From an uncultured Clostridia bacterium (GTDB lineage Bacteria > Bacillota > Clostridia > TANB77 > CAG-508), in NCBI GenBank assembly GCA_944388735.1, contig CALXJX010000001.1:71088-113907 (forward strand): a DNA stretch of 42,820 bases. The letters are read 5' to 3'. Positions 16,644 to 26,138 of the stretch are shown here, piece by piece. Position 1 is the first letter of the stretch. Every line of letters starts with the position of its first letter. Below the pieces are notes generated by a model, which saw nothing but the letters and a program-made list of their open reading frames with translations, was not told the DNA's origin and ran no database searches. Position numbers and translations under genes: made by a program.

Positions 16644-17552
16644 ATGGAAAGAAATTTGAGGAGAAGAAAAAATGAAAATAAAAGTTTGACAGATAAAATT
16701 ATAATGTATTGTGGAATTGGAGTAGCAATTTTAGCAGTTGTAGTTATAGGAATGTTGATGTATAGTAAAAGTTTGAGTGAGGATGTGAAAAATAGTACAA
16801 TGTCATTAGAACAGATGGCGAATATTGTGGCAAATAATACATCAAATACAGAGAGTGCCAGTACAGAAATTGGAAAAACAGTAGAAGAGTCTCAAAATGA
16901 AGTAAATCAAAATACAAACACAAGCAATACGGTAGCAGAAACAAATACTTCGAATACAACAGGGAATACTACTAACAATGGAAATAATACTAATAACTTA
17001 AATACGACAAATGTAACAAACTCAACAAATACAGTAACTTCAAATGCTAATACTGCAGGAACAACAAATAGTTCCCAAACAAGTAATCAAACACAAGCAA
17101 ATACAACAAATACTCAAACGACAGCAACTAAGGAAACAAATAAAGAATGGAGCTTTATAAAGCCAGTAGAAGGAGATATAGTAAGAGAATATGCAAAGGA
17201 TAATTTGATTTATTCAAATACCTTAGAGGAATGGGTTACTCATCTGGGAATAGATATTAAAGCCGAAAAGACAACAGTTGTAAAAGCAGCAGAGGAGGGA
17301 ACTATTAAATCAATTAAAAATGACCCTAGATATGGATTGACAATTGTTATAGAACATGATAGCAGTTATCAAACAGTATATTCTAATTTGTTGACATCAG
17401 AGTTTGTTGTTGAAGGCGAAAAGGTGGAAAAAGGTCAAGCTATTGGAACAGTAGGTAATACAGCTGTTTTTGAGATTGCTGATGAGCCACATTTACATTT
17501 TGAGATTTTGAAAGATTCTATACAGATTGATCCTAGTATTTATATTAAATAA
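16644..17552 (+). CDS. SpoIIQ-like M23 metallopeptidase
   Basis: 302 residues from the ATG at 16644, chosen because GAAGGAGG lies 7 bases upstream. A basic N-terminus and one membrane helix (IGVAILAVVVIGMLMY) are followed by an Asn/Thr/Ser-rich linker of about 100 residues, then a LytM/M23 domain with HLGIDI (Zn-binding His and Asp), the beta-rich core and HLHFE near the end. Both Zn motifs are intact, as in clostridial SpoIIQ and unlike the Bacillus form. In spore formers a spoIID-spoIIQ pair links the forespore membrane to SpoIIIAH, so SpoIIQ is the likely identity; a general cell-wall endopeptidase is the alternative. Confidence 0.82.
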   Translation: MERNLRRRKNENKSLTDKIIMYCGIGVAILAVVVIGMLMYSKSLSEDVKNSTMSLEQMANIVANNTSNTESASTEIGKTVEESQNEVNQNTNTSNTVAETNTSNTTGNTTNNGNNTNNLNTTNVTNSTNTVTSNANTAGTTNSSQTSNQTQANTTNTQTTATKETNKEWSFIKPVEGDIVREYAKDNLIYSNTLEEWVTHLGIDIKAEKTTVVKAAEEGTIKSIKNDPRYGLTIVIEHDSSYQTVYSNLLTSEFVVEGEKVEKGQAIGTVGNTAVFEIADEPHLHFEILKDSIQIDPSIYIK

Positions 17553-17562
17553 TTTTATAAAA

Positions 17563-17601
17563 AAGAAAAAGCCAGAAACTAAAAAATTTCTGGCTTTTTA
17601 T
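17563..17601 (+). terminator. Intrinsic terminator after the SpoIIQ-like gene
   Basis: AAAAAGCCAGAAA pairs with TTTCTGGCTTTTT around a short A-rich loop, giving a T-run. Confidence 0.85.
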
Positions 17602-17672
17602 ATACAAAAAATATCTTGAAATAAAACAAATTAGATGATATATTATAACTAAACATTAATGAGGAGGAAAAA

Positions 17673-20600
17673 ATGTCAAACTTTGTACACTTACACATAC
17701 ACAGTGAATATAGTTTATTAGACGGAGCAAATAGAATAAAAGACTTACCAGTAAGAGCAAAAGAATTAGGAATGGATGCAATTGCACTAACAGACCATGG
17801 AGTCATGTATGGAGCAATTGACTTTTATAAAGCATGCAAAAAAGAAGGAATAAAACCAATAATAGGATGTGAAGTCTATGTAGCACCAAGAAGTAGATTT
17901 GACAAAGAACCAAACATAGACAATCATTACAATCACCTTATACTTTTAGCCAAAAACAACCAAGGTTACAAAAACCTAAGCAAATTAGTATCAATAGGAT
18001 TTGTAGACGGATATTATTATAAACCTCGTATAGACTTAGAAGTCTTAGAAAAATACCATGAAGGACTAATATGTTTAAGTGCATGTTTAGCAGGAGCAGT
18101 AAATCAAGCATTACTAAATGGGCAAGAAGAAAAAGCAGAAGAAATAGCATTATGGCACAAAAAAGTTTTTGGAGATGACTATTATATAGAAATACAAAAT
18201 AATGGAATAAAAGAGCAAGTACTAGCCAATCAAAAATTAATAAAACTAGCTAGAAAGCTTAATATTCCACTAGTAGCCACAAATGATGCACACTATTTAA
18301 AAAGAGAAGATGCCTATAACCATGAAGTATTGTTATGTATACAAACGGGAAAAAGAATGAGTGATCCAGACAGAATGAGATTTGACACAGACGAATTATA
18401 TGTTAAATCACCAGAAGAAATGTCAGAATATTTTAAAGCATTTCCAGATGCAATAGAAAACACAGTAAAAATTGCAGAAGAATGTAATGTAGAATTCGAA
18501 TTTGGACATACCATTCTACCAAATTATGATGTACCACCTGAATATCCAACACATTATGATTACTTTAAAAAATTATGTGATGACGGAATAAAAAAAAGAT
18601 ATGGAGAAAATCCAAGCAAAGAAATATTAGAAAGAGCGGAATATGAAATAGGCGTAATAAAAAAAATGGGATATGTAGACTATTTTCTAATAGTATGGGA
18701 CTTTATACATTATGCAAAAACACATAATATCCCAGTAGGACCAGGACGTGGATCAGGGGCAGGTTCTATTATTGCTTATGCCATTGAAATTACAGATATA
18801 GATCCAATGAAATATGGATTGCTATTCGAAAGATTTTTAAATCCAGAAAGAATTAGTATGCCAGATTTTGACGTAGATTTTTGCTATGAACATAGACAAG
18901 ATGTAATAGACTATGTTTCAAGAAAATATGGACATGACCATGTCTCACAGATTATAACATTTGGGACAATGTCTGCAAGAATGGTAATTAGAGATGTTGC
19001 AAGAGTATTAGACGTTCCATATTCAGAAGCAGACGTTTTAGCAAAGATGATACCAAATGAATTACATATCACAATAAAAAAGGCTTTAGAGCAGAATAAA
19101 GAATTAGCTGAAAAATATGAAACAGACGAAACAGTAAAAACAGTTTTAGATATAGCAATGGGACTAGAAGGAATGCCAAGGCAGGCCTCAACTCATGCCT
19201 GTGGAATAGTAATAACAAAAGAGCCGGTAGATACTTATGTGCCTCTATATGTTCGTGACGGACAAATTTCAACACAATACATTATGACGACATTAGAAGA
19301 ATTAGGGCTACTAAAAATGGACTTTTTAGGGCTAAGAACACTAACTGTAATACAAGATACAATTGATCTAGTAAAAGAAAATAGAGGAATTGATGTAGAA
19401 TTTGACAAAGATATGTCAGACCCAAAAGTGTATAAATTATGGCAAGAGGGAAAAACAATTGGAATCTTTCAGTTTGAATCTCAAGGTATGACGAACTTTA
19501 TGAAAGAATTAAAACCAGACTGCTTAGAAGATTTAATAGCAGGAGTTTCTCTATATCGACCAGGACCAATGGATCAAATACCAAGATATGTAAAAGGAAA
19601 GCTACATCCAGGTCATAATGAATATACACATCCAAGATTAGAGCCAATTTTAAATGTAACCTATGGATGTATGGTTTATCAAGAACAAGTTATGCAGATT
19701 GTAAGAGACTTAGCGGGATATTCCCTTCGGCAGAGCTGATTTAGTAAGAAGGGCAATGGGAAAGAAAAAATTAGACGTTATGGCGAAAGAAAGAGAAATA
19801 TTTATACATGGACAAGTTGATGAAAATGGAAATGTAATTGTTCCAGGATGTGTTAGAAATGGAATTGATGAACAATCTGCAAATAAAATATTTGACGAAA
19901 TGGCAGAATTTGCGAAATATGCTTTTAATAAATCACATGCAGCATGCTATGCAGTAGTAGCATATAGAACAGCATATTTAAAAGCATATTATCCAGCGGA
20001 ATTTATGGCAGCAACCTTAAATAGTTTCTTAGGAAATTTAGATAAGATTCCACAATATATTGATGAATGTAAGTCATTAGGAATACAAATTTTAAAACCA
20101 GAAATAAATAAAAGCAATACAAAGTTCACAGTAGAGAAAGGTAAAATCCGTTTTGGTTTAGGAAGTATAAAAAATGTAGGAACAGTTCCAGTTGAAAATA
20201 TAGTTAAAGAAAGAAACGAAAATGGAGAATATAAAAGCTTCACAGACTTTTGTGAAAGAATAGCAGATGAAGCTGTAAACAAGAAATGTGTAGAAAGCTT
20301 AATAAAAGCAGGAACATTTGACGAATTTGAACAAACGAGAAGTACATTATTGGCATCTTTTGAAAATATAATGGATACAATTCAAGCAAGTAAGAAAAAA
20401 GGAATGGCAGGACAAGTTTCAATGTTTGACTTGGGTTCAAACGAAGAAAAAGAAGAAATGGAAGAAATGAAATACACATTTGAAGAACATGAAGAATTAC
20501 CAAATAAAGAATTATTATCATTGGAAAAAGAAATGCTAGGAATATATATATCAGGGCATCCATTAGAAAAACTAAGGCAACAAATAGAAGCTCAAACAAA

Positions 20601-21177
20601 TATAAACACAATAGACTTAAGGAAAATAAATGAACAAATGTCATCAAATCATTCAGAGATAGGAGAAATATCAGTAAATGAAAAACCAAAATTTGTAGAT
20701 GGTCAAAGAGTTAAATATGCTGGGATTATAACAGCAGTGAAAAAGAAATATACAAAAAACAACAAAATTATGGCATTTGTGACAATTGAAGATTTATATG
20801 GAACAACAGAGGTAATCTGCTTTGAAAATGCTTATATAAATTCAGGTAAAAGTCTTGTAGAGGATAATATAGTTTTAATAGATGGTAGATTGAGTATTAG
20901 AGAAGATGATACAACTACAATAATTGCAAATGAAGTAAAAGATTTTGGAGAGCAAAAACAAAAAGTATTAAAATTAAATATAACAAGCTGTTCAGAGGAA
21001 CAAAAGGAGAGATTAAGAGGTGCTATTAGATATTTTTACGGAGATAAAAATAATATAAATGTTTTTGTGAATGTTAATGGAGAAGAGAAAAGTTGTGGTC
21101 AGATTTATTTAACAGATAATATCTTAGAAATATTTAAGTGGATTATTGGAAATGAAAATGTGGTAGTTGAACTTTAG
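17673..21177 (+). CDS. dnaE: DNA polymerase III subunit alpha, read across a CGG +1 shift site
   Basis: Replicative-type DNA polymerase. Reconstructed length is 1167 residues, normal for DnaE. Visible: the PHP domain start LHIHSEYSLLDGA, the polymerase motifs GPGRGSGAGSI and PDFDVDF with catalytic aspartates (about residue 395), LYRPGPMDQIPRY, then KYAFNKSHAACYAVVAYRTA, the helix-hairpin-helix region, and a C-terminal OB fold (VKYAGIITAVKKKYTKNN). At 19728 the zero frame reads CTT CGG CAG AGC TGA; skipping the C gives L-G-RADLVRRAMGKKK, the conserved family sequence. GAGGAGG lies before the ATG. Monocistronic, with a palindromic repeat over its stop. Without recoding it would end at residue 688 and lose the C-terminal half. 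Confidence 0.93.
19728..19731 (+). other. Putative +1 recoding site 4: CGGC read as Gly (dnaE codon 686)
   Basis: Zero frame CTT CGG CAG AGC TGA. Dropping the C gives CTT GGC AGA GCT GAT (L-G-R-A-D), matching DnaE. The sequence GGYAGAGC after the C is shared with site 2 in feoB. Confidence 0.78.
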
Positions 21178-21197
21178 GGACAGTCCTTAAAGTTCAA
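21167..21197 (+). repeat. Single GAACTTT/GGGAC palindromic unit at the dnaE stop
   Basis: TTGAACTTT and AAAGTTCAA arms enclose AGGGACAGTCCTT; the dnaE TAG lies in the left half. It is followed at once by a TTGCCA/GGGAC repeat. Confidence 0.7.
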
Positions 21198-21200
21198 TTT

Positions 21201-21263
21201 TTGCAAAACGAACCTGTCCCTTTTGGCAAAAAATTGCCAAACGAACCGTCCCAGGTGGCAAAT
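21201..21263 (-). repeat. TTGCCA/GGGAC palindromic repeat after dnaE
   Basis: Two units (ACGAACCTGTCCC and ACGAACCGTCCC with TTGGCA and TTGCCA arms), here in the opposite orientation relative to the gene than at the ends of glmM, asd and pheT. Confidence 0.75.
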
Positions 21264-21382
21264 TTGAACAATTGACTTTTTGGAATAAAAATAGTACAAT
21301 TTAGAAGTAACATAATTTGTATGAATATAAAATTATACAACTGAATAATTTTATATTCCCTTTGAAAAAGAGAGGAGACAAA

Positions 21383-21613
21383 ATGAAAGGAAAAGAATAT
21401 GTAAGGCAGGCCATTGATAGACTTATGGAAGCTGCCAATGACCACAACGAAGAAGCTATTGTAGCAAGAGAATTGGTAGAAATGTATCTACCGAGAATGC
21501 TAAAAAGACCAGGGAGTGCCACAAGAGCAGAGATTGACCGATATAACACAATTATTCGGTCAAATGTCTTCATTGAAGAAAACAGGAAAAATTTTACGAT
21601 TTATAGCTACTGA
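21383..21613 (+). CDS. Small hypothetical protein
   Basis: A 76-residue frame whose ATG at 21383 is preceded by GAGAGGAG at good spacing. The sequence is hydrophilic and helix-prone (REYVRQ-type start KGKEYVRQAIDRLMEAANDH, then EEAIVARELVEMYLPRMLKR). I do not recognise a family. Codon 59 is CGG, one of only three in-frame CGGs that do not look like shift sites. Reading +1 there would extend the frame to 21674, straight through the terminator hairpin, so the zero-frame end at 21613 fits better. A real small gene is likely but unproven. Confidence 0.55.
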   Translation: MKGKEYVRQAIDRLMEAANDHNEEAIVARELVEMYLPRMLKRPGSATRAEIDRYNTIIRSNVFIEENRKNFTIYSY

Positions 21614-21622
21614 TGTTCGTTT

Positions 21623-21664
21623 AAAAGCAAAAAGTCCCTCTTTTCAAAGGGGCTTTTTGCTTTT
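21623..21664. terminator. Bidirectional intrinsic terminator
   Basis: AAAAGCAAAAAGTCCCT pairs with AGGGGCTTTTTGCTTTT (one G-T pair), with A- and T-runs on both sides. It lies between the small plus-strand gene and the minus-strand P-type ATPase. Confidence 0.85.
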
Positions 21665-21715
21665 AAGAATATAGTATACTTAATATTCGTATTAGTAAAT
21701 TTAATATTGGCAATT

Positions 21716-24319
21716 TTAAATCCATTCACCATATTTTTTAATATAAATCTTTTTAGCAAATAATGCAACAAAGCAATACAATATTGGAACTCCAATAATA
21801 AGTGACATATAAGGAAGAGGAATAGGAACAAGTCCAATAACACTTCCAAGCCAAGTAAACGGAACGACAATACCAATAATAGATAATAAAATAGAAGAAA
21901 AGTAAACCATTTTATGAGCATTACTTTGTATAAATGGGATTTTAGCAGTTCTAATTATGTGCATACCTAATAAGTTTGATACTATACTGTAAGAAAACCA
22001 CACTGATTGGAAAGTAGCAGCATCTCTTAAGTGGAAAATAAACCACATACAAGCAAATACAATTAAGTCGAATATTGAACTTAAAGGTCCCATAAATAGC
22101 ATAAAATGTTTTAGGCTTTTCAAATTAAATTGTCTAGGCTTTTGTAAATATTCTTTATCAACATTGTCAAAAGGTAAAGTAAATTGTCCAAAATCATATA
22201 ATAAACCTTCAACTAATAACTGAATTGGTGTTTCAGGCAAAAATGGCAAAGCAACACTTGCAATAATAACAGACATAACTTCACCAAAGTTAAAACTTGT
22301 TGCCATTTTTATATATTTCATTAGATTTCCAAAAGTTCTTCTTCCTTCAGTTACACCATCAAGTAAAACATCTAAATCTTTTTCTAGTAATATAATATCA
22401 GCAGACTCTTTGGCTATATCGACAGCAGTATCAACAGAGATTCCAACATCAGAATTTGTTAGAGAAGGAGCATCATTTATACCGTCACCCATGTAACCTA
22501 CAACATTGTTATTTTCCTTTAAAACTCTTACAACTCTAGCTTTTTGAATAGGAGAAAGTTTAACGAAAATATTTGTTTTTTTCAATAATCTCATAAGACC
22601 TGCATCAGAAAGTTTTTCGACTTGAGAGCCTTCCACAATATTATTTGATTTAATACCGACTTTCTTACATATACATTTTGTTACTTCTGCATTATCTCCT
22701 GTTAAAACAATAACACGAATACCTGCATTATTTAATTTCTCAATTGAACGTTTAGCACTTTCTTTTGGAGGGTCTAAAAAGCCTATAAATCCAAGAAGAA
22801 CCATATTTTTTTCATCATCTAAAGTGAAATCTGTAATATCAGATACATCATTTTTTTGACATACAGCAATAACTCTTAAACCGTCTTTATTTAATTCTTT
22901 AGAAATTCTTTTAACATTATCTTTAATTTGCTTTGTAATAGGACTAACTTGTCCTTTATAATCAACCATGGTACATATATTTAAAATTTCTTCAACAGCA
23001 CCTTTGGTAATTAGCTGAGTATGAGTTCCGTCAGAAACTGCAACAGAAAGTCGTCTACGAGTAAAATCAAAGGGAATTTCATCAACTACTGAATATTTAT
23101 TTGTATATTCAGACATTCCATTTTCAAGACCTCGCTTAATTACAGCTTCATCTATGTTTCCTTTTAAGCCGGTTTGAAAATAGGCATTAAGAAAAGCATG
23201 TTTTAAGACTCTTAAATCTTCATCTCCATTAATATCTAGGTATTTTTCTAAAACAATTTTATCTTCTGTTAAAGTACCTGTTTTATCAGTACATAGTATG
23301 TTCATTGCACCAAAATTTTGTATAGAATCAAGTTTCTTCACAATAGTTTTTTTCTTAGACATTCGTATTGCACCTTTTGAAAGGCTTGAGGACAATATAA
23401 CTGGTAATAAAAGAGGTGTTATACAAATTGCAATCGCAACTGCAAATGTAAATGCAGTTACAGTTGTGTGTTTCCAAGCATTCAAGATAAATACAATAGG
23501 TGTTAAAATTAGCATAGCTTTAATTAAAAATTTGCTTATATTTTCAATTCCTAATTGAAAAGCGGATTTGGGTTTTCCAGTAATAGTGTGAGCGATTTTT
23601 CCGAAATAAGTACTATCAGCAGTTTTTATAACAATACCTTTAGCAGAACCACTTATAACATTTGTTCCCATAAAGCAGATTGTATCTAAATCTGAAATGT
23701 TATCTAGTTCATCAATAGAAACTTCTGAATTTACATTTTTCTTTACTGCATCTGATTCACCTGTTAAAGAGGATTGCCCAACATATAAATCTAATGCCTC
23801 AATAACTCTTAAGTCAGCAGGAATCATACTTCCAGCAGATAGAACTACAATATCACCAAGTACAACATCTTTAATTGGAATCTGAATTTCTTTATTATCT
23901 CTAATTACAGTAGTTGTTGTGGCAACAAGCTCTTTTAATTTTTCGGCAGCTTTGTTTGAACGATATTCTTCAAAGAAATCTAATAATGTGCTTACAACAA
24001 CTAATATAGCAATAACTATAATGTTGGCATAGCTAGGAGTCTCTGGAAGATAAACATCTGTATAAAACAAAATAGCTACAATTCCCAATAAAATGCAGTT
24101 AAAAGGTGAAAAAAGGCTATCTAAAAAATAGTGATACCATTTTTTAGGTTTTGCTTGTTTAATTTCATTTAAACCATATTTGTGGAGCCTCATTTGAGCT
24201 TCATCTGATGTAAGTCCTTTTTCTGTTACACCATACTTTTTAATAAAATCCTCTTTAGGTAAAGAACACTCTTGCCCATACATTTTACTAACATTGACTT
24301 CTTCTTTAACATTTGTCAA
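21716..24319 (-). CDS. P-type cation ATPase, MgtA/MgtB-like
   Basis: An 867-residue P-type ATPase of the cytoplasmic membrane. Visible: the actuator motif SLTGES, the phosphorylation site CTDKTGTLT, a nucleotide-binding domain, VLTGDNAEVTK, and the hinge MGDGINDAPSL. DSIQNFGAMNILCTDKTGT and the N-terminal KYGLNEIKQAKPKKW fit the MgtA/MgtB (P3B, Mg2+) group better than Ca2+ pumps. In membrane helix 4 the sequence is ITPLLLPVILS, where MgtA has TPEMLP, so the glutamate is replaced by leucine and the transported ion is uncertain. The TTG at 24319 is the likely start, with GAAGGAG upstream; an ATG 36 bases in is the alternative. No Mg2+ leader element was recognised. Confidence 0.87.
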   Translation of the reverse strand: MTNVKEEVNVSKMYGQECSLPKEDFIKKYGVTEKGLTSDEAQMRLHKYGLNEIKQAKPKKWYHYFLDSLFSPFNCILLGIVAILFYTDVYLPETPSYANIIVIAILVVVSTLLDFFEEYRSNKAAEKLKELVATTTTVIRDNKEIQIPIKDVVLGDIVVLSAGSMIPADLRVIEALDLYVGQSSLTGESDAVKKNVNSEVSIDELDNISDLDTICFMGTNVISGSAKGIVIKTADSTYFGKIAHTITGKPKSAFQLGIENISKFLIKAMLILTPIVFILNAWKHTTVTAFTFAVAIAICITPLLLPVILSSSLSKGAIRMSKKKTIVKKLDSIQNFGAMNILCTDKTGTLTEDKIVLEKYLDINGDEDLRVLKHAFLNAYFQTGLKGNIDEAVIKRGLENGMSEYTNKYSVVDEIPFDFTRRRLSVAVSDGTHTQLITKGAVEEILNICTMVDYKGQVSPITKQIKDNVKRISKELNKDGLRVIAVCQKNDVSDITDFTLDDEKNMVLLGFIGFLDPPKESAKRSIEKLNNAGIRVIVLTGDNAEVTKCICKKVGIKSNNIVEGSQVEKLSDAGLMRLLKKTNIFVKLSPIQKARVVRVLKENNNVVGYMGDGINDAPSLTNSDVGISVDTAVDIAKESADIILLEKDLDVLLDGVTEGRRTFGNLMKYIKMATSFNFGEVMSVIIASVALPFLPETPIQLLVEGLLYDFGQFTLPFDNVDKEYLQKPRQFNLKSLKHFMLFMGPLSSIFDLIVFACMWFIFHLRDAATFQSVWFSYSIVSNLLGMHIIRTAKIPFIQSNAHKMVYFSSILLSIIGIVVPFTWLGSVIGLVPIPLPYMSLIIGVPILYCFVALFAKKIYIKKYGEWI

Positions 24320-24593
24320 TTCTATTCATCTCCTTCTTTAGTATTAAAATTGCGACAAAAATATTAAAAATTTTTATACAGAATTATATAGTTGTCTTTA
24401 AAATTATACCACTAAAAAATAGATTTGAAACATAAAAAACAAAATTTAATATAAATGTAATATTTAAGTGTTACAATCTACAGCTTATGAAATGAGTTAA
24501 AAAATGTTGATATATTAATATTTAATAAATGTCATAATAATAAAAGACGAGCATATACATATATATAGGAAACTTATGACAAGGAGAATTTAT

Positions 24594-25805
24594 ATGTTTA
24601 ATGTTACTGTATTAAAAATGAGAGACATTATAAAATATTTCATAGGAGGAGGAATCCTAATTCTATTAATAATACTAGCGACAAAATATTTTCATAATGT
24701 AAAAGAAAAAAATGGAACAAACACACAAATTATACCTACATCAGTATCGCAAAATAGTTTGCTAGGATGTTTAAAACAAACATTGCCAGTGGTTTCAGAA
24801 ATAAACGAAGCAAATACAGAAAATCAAACAAATGAAGAAACAGTACAAGAAAATAATCAAAAAAATTTTTTTCAAGAAATATTGAAAACACAAATAAGTT
24901 CAATAGAAGGAATAGAACAGACAGAAGAAACACAAAATGTAGAAGATAAAACTAATAATGAAAAAAATGTAGAAAACGAGGAGAACTCAGACCAAACTGA
25001 AAATTCAACAAATCAAGAAAACCAACAAAATAATATATCACTTGCACAAACTGGGCTTCAAACAGAGATTATAACGCCAAATCCGATAACAGAAAGCTTT
25101 AATGTGCAATATGGAAAAGTGAAAATTAAAAACCAAACATCATATAACTTAACAGAAGAAATGTTAAAGGCTGATGTTACAATAGAAAATAGAAATGTAT
25201 TGATATTTCATACACACAGTTGTGAAAGTTATACATCAAGTGAAGCATATCCATATACACCAACAGGGAATTTCAGAACAACAGACTTAAACTATACAGT
25301 TACAAGAGTAGGAACAGAATTAGAAAATCAATTAAAACAATATAATTTTAATGTAGTACATGATACAAGTTATCACGATTATCCAGCATATAATGGTTCA
25401 TATACAAGGTCATTAGCAACTGTTGAAAATTTATTAAAAACAACACCATCTGATATAATTATAGATTTGCATCGAGATGCAATAGGTAGTAGAAGTGATT
25501 ATGCACCTTCAGTAAAAATAGGGGATACAGATGTTGCTGCACAAATTATGTTTGTAATAGGAACAAATGCAGGAGGACTATGGCATCCAAATTGGAACCA
25601 AAACTTAAAATTTGCAATAAAGGTACAAGAAAAAGCGGAAGAATTATACCCAGGACTCTTTAAACCAATAATGCTTACTGAGTCAAGGTATAATCAGCAT
25701 ACAGGAAAATACGCAAATATTATAGAAGTAGGAGCTACAGGAAATACATTGGAGCAATGCTTGACAAGTATGAAGTATTTGGCTAAGATTCTAAGCGAAA
25801 TTTGA
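24594..25805 (+). CDS. spoIIP: Stage II sporulation protein P
   Basis: Membrane-bound amidase/endopeptidase that works with SpoIID in engulfment. It has 403 residues from the ATG at 24594, chosen over 24576 because AAGGAG lies between the two. An N-terminal helix (YFIGGGILILLIILATKYF) is followed by a long Glu/Asn/Gln-rich linker and the amidase domain: LIFHTHSCESYT, TRVGTELENQL, DIIIDLHRDAIG, MFVIGTNAGG, and the C-terminal TESRYNQHTGKYANIIEVGA. The conserved His/Glu residues of the AmiC-like fold are present. It is a stand-alone gene; gpr, its usual partner, is not nearby. Confidence 0.94.
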   Translation: MFNVTVLKMRDIIKYFIGGGILILLIILATKYFHNVKEKNGTNTQIIPTSVSQNSLLGCLKQTLPVVSEINEANTENQTNEETVQENNQKNFFQEILKTQISSIEGIEQTEETQNVEDKTNNEKNVENEENSDQTENSTNQENQQNNISLAQTGLQTEIITPNPITESFNVQYGKVKIKNQTSYNLTEEMLKADVTIENRNVLIFHTHSCESYTSSEAYPYTPTGNFRTTDLNYTVTRVGTELENQLKQYNFNVVHDTSYHDYPAYNGSYTRSLATVENLLKTTPSDIIIDLHRDAIGSRSDYAPSVKIGDTDVAAQIMFVIGTNAGGLWHPNWNQNLKFAIKVQEKAEELYPGLFKPIMLTESRYNQHTGKYANIIEVGATGNTLEQCLTSMKYLAKILSEI

Positions 25806-25819
25806 AACTGCTCTTTTTT

Positions 25820-26047
25820 GTTAAACATAATAGTTCAAAGCTCAATGGCAAATAATATGATTTTTTGAATCGGATTCGAATGTGCCGTGGAATAGATGTA
25901 TAAATTCTTAGCTTAAAATAACTGAGGAAGCGTGATTAACGAGAGGCTCGGTTATTTTAAGCTTAGAATTTATAATCTATGGAGCAAGCCGAGAAGACGA
26001 TGAAAAAAATCATATTATTTGCCATTGAGCTTTGAACTGTTATTAAC
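25820..26047 (+). repeat. Long-hairpin element, copy B (full)
   Basis: 228 bp between spoIIP and pgi. Outer arms of about 36 bp (GTTCAAAGCTCAATGGCAAA... and its exact complement) are unique to this copy. The core (GTGCCGTGGAATAGATGTAT, inner stem AGCTTAAAATAAC, apex GGAAGCGTGATTAACGAGAG) is nearly identical to copies A and C. No ORF. It fills most of this gene-free spacer; the rest is AT-rich DNA leading to pgi. Confidence 0.88.
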
Positions 26048-26138
26048 ATGTCAGCAATATCAAAAAAGTCCTTGAAAAATTTTATCAATATAGTATATAA
26101 TACATATATAAAAATCAAAAGAGAAAAGAGGAATGTAA

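Noticed and set aside
21383-21674. A +1 shift at the CGG (21557) of the small ORF
   Set aside because: The extended frame would run through a strong terminator hairpin; the zero-frame stop lies just before it.
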